Below, piece by piece: positions 22,611 to 32,858 of a stretch of DNA of 64,000 nucleotides. The stretch is from contig CAMZMU010000012.1 in assembly GCA_947311845.1 (NCBI GenBank), forward strand, positions 8,250,907-8,314,906. The letters run 5' to 3'. The DNA is from Poa pratensis. Taxonomy: Eukaryota > Streptophyta > Magnoliopsida > Poales > Poaceae. Numbering within the stretch: the stretch's first letter is position 1; every line of letters begins with the position of its first letter. The position numbers and the translations under genes were made by a program. The notes beneath the pieces were generated by a model. The model was not told where the DNA came from. It searched no databases and worked only from the letters and a program-made list of their open reading frames with translations.

Positions 22611-23433
22611 GGATTGGACCAATGACAAGATCAAGAACCAAGTTATTAGAACAGCAGGTGAACTCACTCTTATTAGAATATGATGTTTGTAATTCTGAGA
22701 ATTTTATACTACCTAAATCTATGCATTTATGTATGATCAGGGTTATTGATAACACAAGCATTCATGGAGGAGAGGAGCTGCAAGGCATGGAGTACATGGA
22801 GGATCACATGAAGAACAACAAGAATTTAATGGAGGATAAGTTTCAGAACAAACACCACAAGTGCTTGAGGGAGGAGAGGGAGGCAGGAGCACAAGTGGAG
22901 ATGCAAGAAGGAGGCGTACAACCTCCTGTTTGTGGCGCCAAGGAGGAGTCCTAGTCACCCTAGGACTTGGACCTGCGTGTCCCTTTTTAGGCCGAACCCA
23001 ATTGGGTCGGTTTGTATCCAGTTAGGTTGGACCCAATCCGAGTTGGGCTAGGTGGGAGGGCTCCCTGGCTGCTGGCCGCACCCCTCCCCCATATATTCCC
23101 TATTGCTGCGAGTTATTAGGTTAGACTACGATAAACCATAAACCCTAGAACCTCTTGTTGAACTGCGAGAAGCATTCATCTTGAAGTATTGTTACTGCTT
23201 GCAAATTCTGCGTGTTATCTGCTGTTCCATTGGGAATTAGGAGGTACAGGACCACTTGTAGTCGGTGGCTACTTGTGCAAGCTTGTGGAGTTGAGAATAT
23301 CCAAGGGGTTGCAAGCTGTTGCATTGGCAACAGGGATCGGCCAGGAGAGTTTTCAGCGAGACAAGAGTTATCCAATCCATCCATCCAACAATTTCGCCAC
23401 ATCTCACTGAGAAGATCGGGACACCCCTTATCA
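22537..23433 (+). repeat. E4 3' LTR
   Basis: It is nearly identical to 15712-16606. Its first ~220 bases continue the pol reading frame (ORF 22607-22954), so LTR sequence doubles as coding sequence. Confidence 0.92.
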
Positions 23434-24230
23434 CCCGCTCCCCTAGCCTTGAGATGAAGCGCCCGAGTGCAGTGATGCACCCGTTGAGGCGCTGTACGTC
23501 CTTGACCCGCCGGGGCACCTCCATGCGCTCGATTGCCTTGATTTTGTCCGGATTCGCCTCGATCCCTCGGTGAGAGACCAGGAAACCCAGCAGCTTGCCG
23601 GAGGGGACCCCGAACACGCACTTGTCGGGGTTGAGCTTGAAGTTGACCCGGCGGAGGTTCTCGAAGGTCTCATGCAGGTCTTGGATGAGGGAGTCCTTGT
23701 ACCGGGTCTTGACCACGATGTCGTCGATGTACGCTTCGACGTTGCGGCCCAGCTGCGACCCAAGGCATGCTTGCATTGCGCGCTGGAAGGTAGCGCCGGC
23801 ATTTCGGAGGCCAAAAGGCATCCGGGTGTAGCAGTAGCAGCCCTTGGGAGTGATGAAGGCCGACTTCTCTTGGTCCTCGAGTGACAATGATCTGGTGGTA
23901 CCCGGAAAAGGCATCCAGGAAACACAGCAGCTCGCACCCGGCCGTGGAATCCACGATCATGTCGATCCGCGGCAGGGGGAAGGGGTCCTTGGGACATGCC
24001 TTATTCAGGTCTGTGAAGTCGATGCAGAGTCTCCACTTGAAGGTCATGGGTTTCGGTACCACCACGGGGTTGGCCACCCAGCTTGGGTGGGAACCGACCG
24101 GATGACACCAGCCTCTATCAACTTGTCCACCTCGGCGATGATGAACGCCAGCTTTTCCTTGCTTTGGTTCCGGAGAACCTGCTTCACGGGGCGAGCCCCC
24201 GGATTGACCGCCAATTTGTGCTCGATCACC
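23434..24230 (-). pseudogene. rt: E3 reverse transcriptase, frameshifted
   Basis: On the minus strand, KLAFIIAEVDKLIEAGVIR leads to VVVPKPMTFKWRLCIDFTDLN, LDAFSGYHQI, MPFGLRNAGATFQRAM and the catalytic AYIDDIVVKT, then the thumb up to SRLGER at the E4 junction. At least three reading frames are needed, so it is inactive. The motifs are of the Tat/Athila branch of Gypsy. Confidence 0.88.
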
Positions 24231-25417
24231 TCCCTTGGTACGCCGGGTAAACCTGATGCCTCCCACGCGAAGACGTCAGAGTTTTCCCGAAGGAAGGTGA
24301 CGAGCGTGCTTTCCTATTTGTCGGTGAGGCGGGCGCCGATGGTGATGGAGCGAACTCCGTCACTGGTTAGCGCCACCTTCTTGGTCAGCTGCGGATCGCC
24401 ATGGAATGGCGCCTTCTTGGGTGGAGTAGATGTGGAGCCCCCGGGGTGCCCTTCGCCCCCGGGGAGAGCCCCATCATCATCCTCCTGTACACCTTGAGGG
24501 ATGTCCGCCGTGGTTGCCACCGTCTGGTTCAGCTGGTGAACGCAGTAGATAGCATCGTCGATGTCGGCCCTGACCTTGATCACGCCCACGGCGCCGGAAT
24601 CTTCAACATGTTGTAGGCGAAGTGGGAGACGGCCATGAACTTGGCCAGAGCAGGTCTGCCAAGTATGCCGTTGTACGGTAGCGGAGTGTCGGCGATGTCG
24701 AAGACGATTTCCTCGGTGCGGAAGTTCTTGGAGTCGCCGAAGGTGACCGGAAGGGTGATCTTCCCGAGGGGTCGAGTAACACTTCCGTTCACGCCTTGGA
24801 ACACCCCAGTGTCTTGTTGGCGAGACAGGGGATCTGAAGGACAGCCAGGACCTTCGCCGTCAGCAGGTTGAGGCTGGAGCCTCCGTCGACCAGCATCTTG
24901 GTGACCTTGTAGTTGTGGATGACGGGCGACACGATCAGCGGCAGGGTCCCGACCCCGGCAGTGTTCGCAGGGAGGTCTTCTGGGTCAAAGGTGATGACTT
25001 GGCTGGACCAGTCCAGAGGCTTGGACGGAGCATAAGCTACCGCGTTCAGCTCCCGGACAAGTCTCTTGCAGGCGCCGTTGGAGGGAGGCAGAGAAGACCC
25101 TCCGTGGATGCACCCGACGACCCCCGTGACTTCTTGATACTTGCCGCCGTTGCCTCCTTGGGGAGGCGGAGCTTCCCCGTTGCCGACGTGGGCGGCTTCC
25201 GGAGTGTTGTACCCGCGGCCACCTTGACCGCCGCGTCCTCCTCCGCGGCCCCCGCGACCACCACCTCGGTACCATCCACGGCCGCCTCCGCCATGGAGAC
25301 CCGTGGGACAGTCACGAGCGATGTGCCCGGCAGTGCCGCAGTTGTAGCAACCGTCTTGACTGACCCCATCAGCCCGGCGTTGCTCTCGGACGGCGAGGTT
25401 CTTGAGCATGCGGCAGT
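24231..25417 (-). pseudogene. pr: E3 zinc knuckle and aspartic protease
   Basis: The minus strand has a CCHC knuckle (CYNCGTAGHIARDC), a Gly/Arg-rich tract of RGG type, protease active site MLVDGGSSLNLL and, in another frame, LPYNGILGRPALAKF. A frameshift near 24800 lies between the two protease halves. A Gly/Pro-rich linker (24314-24589) leads to reverse transcriptase. The upstream end is interrupted by E5. Confidence 0.82.
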
Positions 25418-25422
25418 CCTTG

Positions 25423-25988
25423 TGATGTAGTTTGTTTGCCCGATCTTTCACCGCAAGAACCACCGGATAACTATTCTCCCAACCACGTGGCAATCCACGC
25501 AACCTGAAGAATCTGGATAGATTTAGGCGAGCAACATGATGATGAACACCACGCCTCAAGCCAAGCACGAACACCCTTGGCAGATCCAAGAACCTTCACG
25601 CACGCACGATAACTCTTGACAATTCAAGAACACTCATGCCTTTATTTCAAAGATAACCGACGAACGCCCGAGACGCCGTCTACACGCCGGTCCCTTGGGA
25701 CGGAGGCGACCTTGAACACAATGTTCTACATAACTTTTCAACTCCTCTAACCTAATGCGCCCCCAGCCCCTTATATGGATGAGGGGGGCGGCAATGTAGC
25801 GTGGTACTGTAGCGCGTCCTGTAGCGCGTACTGTAGCGCGTACCTATTGGACTCCTAAACCTAGTTGGACTCGACACGATACAAACCGGCCTATTAGAAG
25901 GCTCGGCCAAACATGCGGCTCGCAGGCCTTAGACATTATACATCGTTGTTTATTGTCCTAGCGTGCTAACCAGTAGATGCCCGCATCA
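25423..25988 (-). repeat. E5 3' LTR
   Basis: It contains a CTGTAGCGCG minisatellite near 25797-25850 and, on the minus strand, a CCATATAAGG TATA-like box. It is almost identical to 27139-27706. Confidence 0.92.
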
Positions 25989-27138
25989 TCCTCCCCTTCT
26001 TAGAGAGGCGTTGTCCTCAACGCCGGAAGGTCTTCTCCAGCGCTTGTGGCGTCAAATATGCAACATCGCCACGCTTCTTCTCCATCCTCAAGTCTTCGCC
26101 GGCCTGCCACACCACATCCTCCCTCTCGGCTAGCTAGACTTGCTCTTGGCGCCCTCCATGTTTGGCGCCACCAACCTGATTGAGACATAAACCTTTGGAC
26201 TGCAACAAGTAAACGCACCACGCAAATCACCCAAAACACAACAGGACAAATTCCTGCACACTAAGGGTCCAAATAAGCTGAATACGCCTCCGGATGCAAT
26301 CTAAAATCGTTGAAAGCAAACTTGGCACATCACCCCAAACAAACAGCACAAATTGCTGCACGCCAAGGATCCAAATGAACGGAGTCTGCCATCTCTTGAA
26401 ACTGAAACCAAGTGTCTCTATTTTGCTGTACTTCCTTTTCCATCCTTCCTTGCTGTATTGCAAATTTTGTTTTTTTTTTTTTTGCCTTGTGCTGATCCGA
26501 TCTCTTCTTCTTTTTTTTTTTTTTTTTCGTTGGTGCCTGGACCTTACGTACCAAGAAACCAACGTGCACATATTGCTCTTTTTCCTCCTACAGATCCGAA
26601 TCAAGCTTTTTTTTTTTTTTTCCTTTGCTATCCGTGCAAGTGCAATCCAACTAGGACACGACCTCCATGGCTCCACACGTTTTGACCAGCCAAAAGATAC
26701 GATCCAACTTTCCTTTTTGTTTTCTCTTTGCACGGACAAATCCACCAATCAAAATCTGCTCTTTCCTTTCCAGCTCCCACGCGAAAGCAAACTTTTTTTT
26801 TCTCTTCGTAGGCAAACCTGTATCAGCCGATGGATCCGATCTTGTTGGAAACTTTCCATGTATACAATCTGATCCGATCTACTTACGATCTCATGAACGG
26901 ATCTGGCTTCGTCGCAGAGAAGAACTCGCCATAAACTCCTGCTCGCCGAGATGCAACGCTGCCAACTCGTCGACTGGCTTCCTCAATGCGCGCCAAGATG
27001 CAAATCCTTGCCAACTTGTCGCCCTTCCTCCAAACAATTCCAGCAAAAATAAATCTACCAATCTTGTACGGACCTGCAGATCAAATTTAAACTGGACGAA
27101 CTCCCTCGCGGTGATCAACCTGGCGCTCTGATACCAGA
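25989..27138 (-). other. E5 internal region with T-tracts, PBS and PPT
   Basis: On the plus strand there are four T-runs of 10-18 bases near 26468, 26508, 26607 and 26791. An imperfect duplication (CACAAATTGCTGCACGCCAAGG near 26348 against a copy near 26246) is also present. The Lys-rich minus-strand ORF 26227-26748 is a by-product of the poly-A runs. Confidence 0.75.
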
Positions 27139-27706
27139 TGATGTAGTTTGTTTGCCCGATCTTTCACCGCAAGAACCACCGGATAACTATTCTCCCAACC
27201 ACGTGGCAATCCACGCAACCTGAAGAATCTGGATAGATTTAGGCGAGCAACATGATGATGAACACCACGCCTCAAGCCAAGCACGAACACCCTTGGCAGA
27301 TCCAAGAACCTTCACGCACGCACGATAACTCTTGACAATTCAAGAACACTCATGCCTTTATTTCAAAGATAACCGACGAACGCCCGAGACGCCGTCTACA
27401 CGCCGGTCCCTTGGGACGGAGGCGACCTTGAACACAATGTTCTACATAACTTTTCAACTCCTCTAACCTAATGCGCCCCCAGCCCCTTATATGGATGAGG
27501 GGGGCGGCAATGTAGCGTGGGTACTGTAGCGCGTCCTGTAGCGGCGTACTGTAGCGCGTACCTATTGGACTCCTAAACCTAGTTGGACTCGACACGATAC
27601 AAACCGGCCTATTAGAAGGCTCGGCCAAACATGCGGCTCGCAGGCCTTAGACATTATACATCGTTGTTTATTGTCCTAGCGTGCTAACCAGTAGATGCCC
27701 GCATCA
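27139..27706 (-). repeat. E5 5' LTR
   Basis: This is the LTR beside the PBS (minus strand). It differs from the other copy only in two single-base insertions inside the CTGTAGCG minisatellite. Confidence 0.92.
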
Positions 27707-27711
27707 CCTTG

Positions 27712-29227
27712 AGCAAGTGGTTGCCTTTTGGATGAATGTGGCACCAGGGATCACCTTCACCTTCTTCCTCGGAAGTCGGCGCGGGCTTGGTCTTCTTCGG
27801 AAGAGGCTCGGTGACGAAGATCCGCTTGTCGGGTCCAGGGTCCCGCTTCTTGTTCTTAGCTGGAGCGGCCTTGTCCTCGGGTTCATCCTCCCCGGGGAAC
27901 TTGGCTCCTTCTTCAGCTCGAGCGCACCGGTCTGCAAGCTCCCAGAGCTTTTGAGCAGACTCGACGCGATGGATGCTTAGCTTCTCCCGCATCTTGGGGT
28001 TGCGGACGTTGGCGTGGAAGGACTGGATCACCAACTCCTCCTTGATGCACGGGATGGTGTTCATCTTCTGGGTGAAGCGCTGGATGAACTTGCGGAGAGT
28101 TTCTCCCGGCAACTGCTTGAAGTCGTGGAGATCACTGGAAGCCCCCGGGCGCTCGTACCCGCCTTGGAAAGCCCCAGAAACTGCTCCTTCAGTGCCCGCC
28201 AGGAACGGATGGAGCACTTGGGAAGGTTGAGAAGCCAAGTCTGGGCATCTCCCTTCAAGGCCAACGGGAACCAGTTGGCCATCATGACCTCGTCGGCCCC
28301 GGCAACCATCGCAGCCAGAGAGTAGATCTGCAGAAAGTCCCGGGGGTTCGTGGTGCCGTCGTAGCGGAGAACGTCGATCTTGAATTTCTTGGGCCAATTG
28401 AAGTGGCGGAACTCAGGAGCGAGGGCGAGGCAGTCTTCGGTGAGGTCGATGCCCCGATCTTCCCGGCGGTGACGTTCTCGGCGACGCTCGATGCGGGTGC
28501 GCATATCCTCGTTCTGACGGCTGTTGAGCTCGTCCCGAAGATCTGGGTTGCGCGAGGTAGACGACCCGATGGAGATGGCCTCGCCGTGATCGCGGTTTAG
28601 CCGATCAGCTATCGGTGGCGCGGTGCGAGGAGGCGCCGTCTTGGCTTGACGTTCACCACGAGGCTGGCCTCGCGGATCACGTGTTTTGTCTTGTGCTGCT
28701 CCGGGGTTGTCGACGGTGGGAGCTTGAGTGGGTTCGACCCACGAACCACCATCGGCGAAGTCGAGGAGCCTCTCGACGCGAGTCCTCCATTCTTGGTAGA
28801 CCTTGGGGTCGCCGCTGCTTGGAGGGAACTGCATCAGTGCCTTGGCAGCGACTAGAGCAACATGGCGAGCTTGCACGTCCGAAGGTGAGTGCGTGGAGGT
28901 CTTGCTCTTGGACGCTCGTGGATCCCCGCTGGGGCGAACGCCGTGGTTCCCTCCTCCAACGGTGGGCTCCTTGCCGGTGCCGTTGCAGACGCTCTTCTCC
29001 CCTGAACGAGGAGGAGGCATGGTGGCGCCCTTTGGAGCCGCCGCTCCACCAGGGCCATTGTCCTTGTCGCGACCGTCCACTTCGTCCGGCGCCACCCTCT
29101 CCACGGGAGGCGGGGACGGAGAGACGCTCCGCCGTGTGCCAGCAGCACGACGTTCAGCTGAAGCTTGGGTGCGCGAGGGAGAGACCGGCTTGGACGCCGC
29201 AGGATCTCCCTTCTTCCTTGGAGGCAT
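27712..29227 (-). pseudogene. gag: E3 gag, frameshifted
   Basis: The first ATG downstream of the PBS is at 29227 (MPPRKKGDPAASK). A long Ser/Pro/Ala/Arg-rich N-terminal part is followed by the Gag core (RHFNWPKKFKIDVLRYDGTT, NWFPLALKGDAQTWLLNLP, WRALKEQFL). A frameshift near 28170 moves the rest (FKQLPGETLRKFIQRF, then CHIHPKGNH) into another frame. The sequence reaches the E5 insertion at 27711. It would form particles if intact. Confidence 0.85.
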
Positions 29228-29280
29228 GCTTGACGAAGAACTTGCCGATGAACTTGATGAAGATGAATCCAGCACTTGCG

Positions 29281-29299
29281 CCCCCTACCTGGCGCGCCA
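29281..29299 (-). promoter_or_regulatory. E3 primer-binding site
   Basis: On the minus strand TGGCGCGCCAGGTAGGGGG follows the 5' LTR after two bases, the position of a PBS. Its form is that seen in many grass Tat elements. The matching tRNA was not verified. Confidence 0.75.
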
Positions 29300-29301
29300 G
29301 A

Positions 29302-30247
29302 TGTCGTGTCTCGTTGCACAGACACCGGGAGTATAGGATACCCCCTTTTAGGTTCGGCACGGGGCGCGAAGGAGGCTGAGAATCGTCTTCTTGGGCGGAG
29401 TCTAGATCAAGCTCTCCTCTCCACGATCAAAGCATGCAACCAAAGGGACACAAGGAGCTACCCAGGTTCAGGCCGCCCGGAGGCTAAAAGCCCTACTCCT
29501 GCATGTCTGGACTGATGAGTTCTTCATAGTGTGGCTTACAATGGAACCTCCCGGGCAGGGTACCCGGAAGGGTTTTGGCCCGAGGTAGAAGAAGGACAGA
29601 TCCTGACCCGGAGGAGATAACCTTCCTCTCTACCTCCGCAGCCCTAGTCTAGTCTTGCTCTGGTTCTCCCTCTTTTCTCCCCCTTTCTTGTGCTTGTTTT
29701 ATCTTCCTCCCCCTCCTCCCGTGCCTTGGTCCTCCTTTTATAGGCTAAGGGGTTGCCACAGGGTCACGTGAGGAGGATGAGGGACCTTCGGGGTGAAGGA
29801 CCCTCCTCATCTAGTTTAGGAGGAGACGTGGCCTCTCCTCAGCCTAGCGTCTCCTCTGGGTTAGGTGGGAGCGTCCGCCTTGGGGTGGACAGGAGCTGAC
29901 ACCACCACGGGACGTGCTTCCCGCCCGCGCTGCCTTCGCCTTGCTGCCCAAGTCTTCCGTGGTGAGGTGGAGTGCTTATCCACAGGAACGTAGGAAGTAC
30001 CCGGGAGGGAGCCTGGCCTCCTGCCGGGAACTCGGGCTCTCGGGTCCTTCCTGGCCTTCTCGCTTGATTCGGGGACCCGGAAGGTCCCTAGGACCGGAGC
30101 CCTTAGTCGTCGTTGGCCATGTGCGTCTTGACGGTGAACCCGCCAGCTTGACTTGAGTCTTGGTCTTATCCATCTTCATCTTGGGCCCACATGGGGTGGA
30201 CCCACTTTGGCAGTACTAGGGGAACCCCATGTTCCACTGTTGTGACA
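29302..30247 (-). repeat. E3 5' LTR
   Basis: It is 946 bases, nearly identical to 9386-10330. The plus-strand end CACTGTTGTGACA abuts the duplicated ACCCC (30248-30252). Confidence 0.93.
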
Positions 30248-30252
30248 ACCCC

Positions 30253-31079
30253 CTTGATCCTTATCATGTGGTATCTGATTACTGGGTTTATCACAGCGAA
30301 ATTTTGTTGATCAAGTTGCTAGATTGATTTGCTTCAGATCGGCAAGATTGGAGGCGAGACCGGCTGCAGGTTGCAAATCGGTGAGATTGGATAATTGTCG
30401 CAGGCGGGTGTTGTTGCAGATCGCAGTCGGTGGAGATCGTTTCTGCTACTGGGTTTCGATCGTGGTCGCTTTGATCGTGTTTGGTTGTGGAGTTTACGAA
30501 GAAGGGAGCAGGGGAACGTCGGCGTCGTCAGGTGCGATCGTGGACAACACAGTCCAGGCGGTCCACGTTTTCTAGCCAGGGCCGATCGATCAAGGCCAGC
30601 GCACTACCGCTCGTTCACCTGGAAGATTCGATCGCGGGAGGGAGCAGCCGCACGTGGGTGTGGTGGTGGCGATCCGCAGGTTTCCTGGCCACGTCCTGCC
30701 TGATCCGATCGTGAATTGCAGCAGGAGTCAAGGAGCAGCACGTTGGTTTGCACTTGGTCACGTTTTCTTTTGATTGGAGTGCTGAATTAATTATTGGGGT
30801 GGCCACGTGATCTGTTTACTGCTAGGTAGCGACAGTTTCATTCCAAGGATTGCTGTTGTCTGCTATCTACTGCCATACAAGATCGCTATACCACAGACAT
30901 TGTCTGCCCCTCAGCGCGAAGCCAGTTTTCAGGTCAAAACCGAGCCCTTGCAGATCGGTTTGGTACTGCAATTTTTGCTCCGCGGTGCGACATATTGTGG
31001 ACGAAAGAGAACAGGAGAGAGGTGTCAAAGTCCGGCGCACTATTACTGTAGCAGTCCGTGAATTACACAATATTCAGAT
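30253..31079 (+). other. E2 5' LTR end, PBS-like site and leader
   Basis: Bases 30253-30266 (CTTGATCCTTATCA) complete the E2 5' LTR. TGGTATCTGATT starts two bases later; it resembles the iMet primer site over its first seven bases and then diverges. The leader holds no credible ORF but shares a 27-base identical block (30974-31000) with E4's leader. Confidence 0.7.
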
Positions 31080-32597
31080 ATGAGTACTTTTATGAGTGAT
31101 TACTATGGCAAGAGGTGTCAAAGTGGCAAGAGAGATGGTGATGTATTTGATGACTATCTAGACATCCTAAATGGTGTGGCATGGGATGATTCGTCAATCA
31201 AGTGGAGACTGGACTACTTGGCACCTTATACTGAATACGAGTTATGGGAACGTCATATGCGAGAGGGTTTCTACAGATGTGATACATACGAGTCGGTGGA
31301 TCAGTCTACGCGTTTGGTTCTTGCACTGCGACGTGTGGATGAGGAGGTGACTCGTTGGTGGAATGAGGAGATGTCTGGGAAGGACAACACATATGCACCT
31401 TGGGGTAATTTTACTCAATTTCTGCGTGCCTGTTTTCTGTCTCCTCGTCGTAAGGTATCTTGTACCAAACCTGTGAAGGCGACAAAGGTTGTGCAGCGGA
31501 GGGCTGATGTTGACAAGAGGGCGCAGCCTTGTTCCAAGGAGGTTGCTATGTCTTTTCCACCCCCTGCAATGGGTGTGAAGACAGTAGTTCCATTGCAAAC
31601 GGTCAGTGCAGCCGAGACAAAGATTTCTGAAGCGCAGCAGCCTGATGTTGAGAAAGTTGTTGTTTGCACTGAAACTGCAGTGGATACGGTTGAACCATTG
31701 AGTGGGCTAAATATGCAACTCAAAAGGAAACATGAGGAGGCTTGCAAAATAGTTGACAAGTGTCAGCGATGGAGTTTATTTCAGACTCAGTGCATGATAA
31801 CAGGCAAACACTGCAAGCTCATGATTTATGGTGGTAGCTGTACTAATGGCATAAGCAAGACAATGGTGGCAGGATTGGGGTTGTCTACTTGGCGTATTCC
31901 TGAACCTAAGCATCTGGAGTGGTTAAATAGTTGTGGTATGCTGAAGGTTACTCATAAGGTGCGTGTGTCATTTACAGTTGGTGACTATGTTGATGAGGTT
32001 GAGTGCGATGTATTGCCATTGGAGGTGTGTGGGCTGTTACTTGGTCGACCTTGGCAGTATGATCGCAATGTTACTCATGCTGGGAGAGCAAATACATATT
32101 CTTTTATGCATGATGGTAAACAGCAGATTTTGAAGCCTATGAAGGATGATCAAATTAAATCTGATGTGGAGCTGGTGATACACAAGGAGAAGTTGCATAA
32201 AGCTGAACCAAAACAGCGGTTAGCTAAGTTGCAGCAAGTGGAGCATGATGCAAGGAGCGTTGGTACTGAAATTGATTCAACCATGCATGTAGATGACAAG
32301 CCTGTGCTTGTTGGTGACAAGTTAGTTGAAGACAAGCCTCTTATTGAGGAGAAGAAGGATGTTGCAGCATGTGTTATTATGCCAGTTTGTGTTGACACAG
32401 TTGTTCAGACTGAGGATATTGGTGCTGATCATGTCCCAGTGCATGTGGTGTTGCGGGGTGACAAGTCCAATTTTGTGAGTACACCTGTGAGGCGTTTTGT
32501 TGGAGCAGCAGTGCATATGCACAAAGGCAAGCATGGACATGTTCGTCAGGTGTGTGGCCCAGGCATTACTCATCTTTTGCAGGGTCGTGCAAAGTAG
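31080..32597 (+). CDS. E2 Gag-like protein with catalytically dead protease domain
   Basis: The intact 505-residue ORF has an N-terminal Gag-like part (VTRWWNEEMSGKDNT, then NFTQFLRACFLSPRR) without a visible CCHC knuckle, a charged linker, and at residues ~233-345 a retropepsin-like domain closely matching E4: WSLFQTQCMITGKHC, then MIYGGSCTNG, LLLGRPWQYDRN and HAGRANTYSF. The catalytic Asp of the DGGS motif is Tyr250, so the domain cannot cleave. The C-terminal ~150 residues are Lys/Asp/Val-rich repeats such as DKPVLVGDKLVEDKP. Nothing follows before the PPT. It may be a structural Gag that co-assembles with an autonomous relative (inference). Confidence 0.78.
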   Translation: MSTFMSDYYGKRCQSGKRDGDVFDDYLDILNGVAWDDSSIKWRLDYLAPYTEYELWERHMREGFYRCDTYESVDQSTRLVLALRRVDEEVTRWWNEEMSGKDNTYAPWGNFTQFLRACFLSPRRKVSCTKPVKATKVVQRRADVDKRAQPCSKEVAMSFPPPAMGVKTVVPLQTVSAAETKISEAQQPDVEKVVVCTETAVDTVEPLSGLNMQLKRKHEEACKIVDKCQRWSLFQTQCMITGKHCKLMIYGGSCTNGISKTMVAGLGLSTWRIPEPKHLEWLNSCGMLKVTHKVRVSFTVGDYVDEVECDVLPLEVCGLLLGRPWQYDRNVTHAGRANTYSFMHDGKQQILKPMKDDQIKSDVELVIHKEKLHKAEPKQRLAKLQQVEHDARSVGTEIDSTMHVDDKPVLVGDKLVEDKPLIEEKKDVAACVIMPVCVDTVVQTEDIGADHVPVHVVLRGDKSNFVSTPVRRFVGAAVHMHKGKHGHVRQVCGPGITHLLQGRAK

Positions 32598-32843
32598 GTT
32601 CATGTTCAGCAACACGAGGTTCCAACAAGAGTTGAGAAGAAGAAGATGGTGGCGCCTAGGTCCAAGCTCATGTGGAGAGGAAAGGAGGTGCAGGCGCCCA
32701 AGACTGAATAAGTCGAGCAGGCCGAGCGGGAGGATGTGGTGAGGAAGGCAAGCAAGACTTGAAGATGGAGAAGACGCGTGATGCTGTTGTTCATATCACG
32801 CCACCTTTTCAGGCAGACCCTCACGCATTGGGGACAACGCTTC

Positions 32844-32858
32844 TTGAAGGGGGGAGGA
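32844..32858 (+). promoter_or_regulatory. E2 polypurine tract
   Basis: TTGAAGGGGGGAGGA directly precedes the 3' LTR. A GGGACAACGCTTCTTGAAGG context upstream is shared with E5. Confidence 0.8.

Larger units (their letters stand above)
15712..23433 (+). mobile_element. E4: CRM-like Gypsy chromovirus, nearly complete, frameshifted
   Basis: The 7.7-kb plus-strand element has 895- and 897-bp LTRs that differ at about five bases and one or two indels. It has an iMet-type PBS (TGGTATCAGAGCC at 16610), a long leader, gag, protease, reverse transcriptase, RNase H, integrase and a polypurine tract (22521-22536). Integrase C-terminal coding continues into the 3' LTR, as known for CRM elements. It lies inside E3's polymerase region, between the sequences for LGER and ALPFF. 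I could not find a clean 5-base target duplication (left ...CCCTTA, right CCCGC...). Gag-pol is spread over five reading-frame segments. Confidence 0.88.
25423..27706 (-). mobile_element. E5: small non-coding LTR element (TRIM/SMART-like)
   Basis: The 2.3-kb element is flanked by CCTTG (25418-25422 and 27707-27711). LTRs of 566 and 568 bases show only two one-base indels and no substitution I can find, so insertion is very recent. On the minus strand the PBS TGGTATCAGAGCGCCA (27136-27121) and PPT (26001-25989) are intact. The 1.15-kb interior has no protein-coding potential. LTR start TGATGCGGGC, the CCATATAAGG box and the PPT resemble E2, so it probably relies on proteins of a CRM-like element. 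Confidence 0.9.
9386..30247 (-). mobile_element. E3: Tat-type Gypsy element with two antisense genes
   Basis: LTRs of 945 and 946 bases (9386-10330 and 29302-30247) differ at about six bases plus small indels. ACCCC flanks the element. Minus-strand order is PBS, gag, zinc knuckle/protease, reverse transcriptase, RNase H, a second RNase H, and integrase ending at 13063. The dual RNase H is a hallmark of the Tat clade. Beyond integrase, two gene-like units run on the opposite (plus) strand. E4 interrupts the polymerase region and E5 the gag/protease junction. No purine-rich tract is visible on the minus strand just before the 3' LTR (10331-10380), which is odd. Confidence 0.9.

Noticed and set aside
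15712..23433. Reading the CRM-like elements as proof of a centromeric location
   Set aside because: CRM-like elements of several subgroups are dispersed, and no centromeric satellite is visible in this window.
15706..23440. A 5-base target duplication for E4
   Set aside because: Left flank ends CCCTTA and right flank starts CCCGC; only CCC is shared. The interrupted E3 frame fixes the insertion point, but I do not claim a duplication.
26227..26748. Lys-rich 173-residue minus-strand ORF inside E5
   Set aside because: It is produced by poly-T tracts on the plus strand; no domain, and the element's interior is otherwise non-coding.
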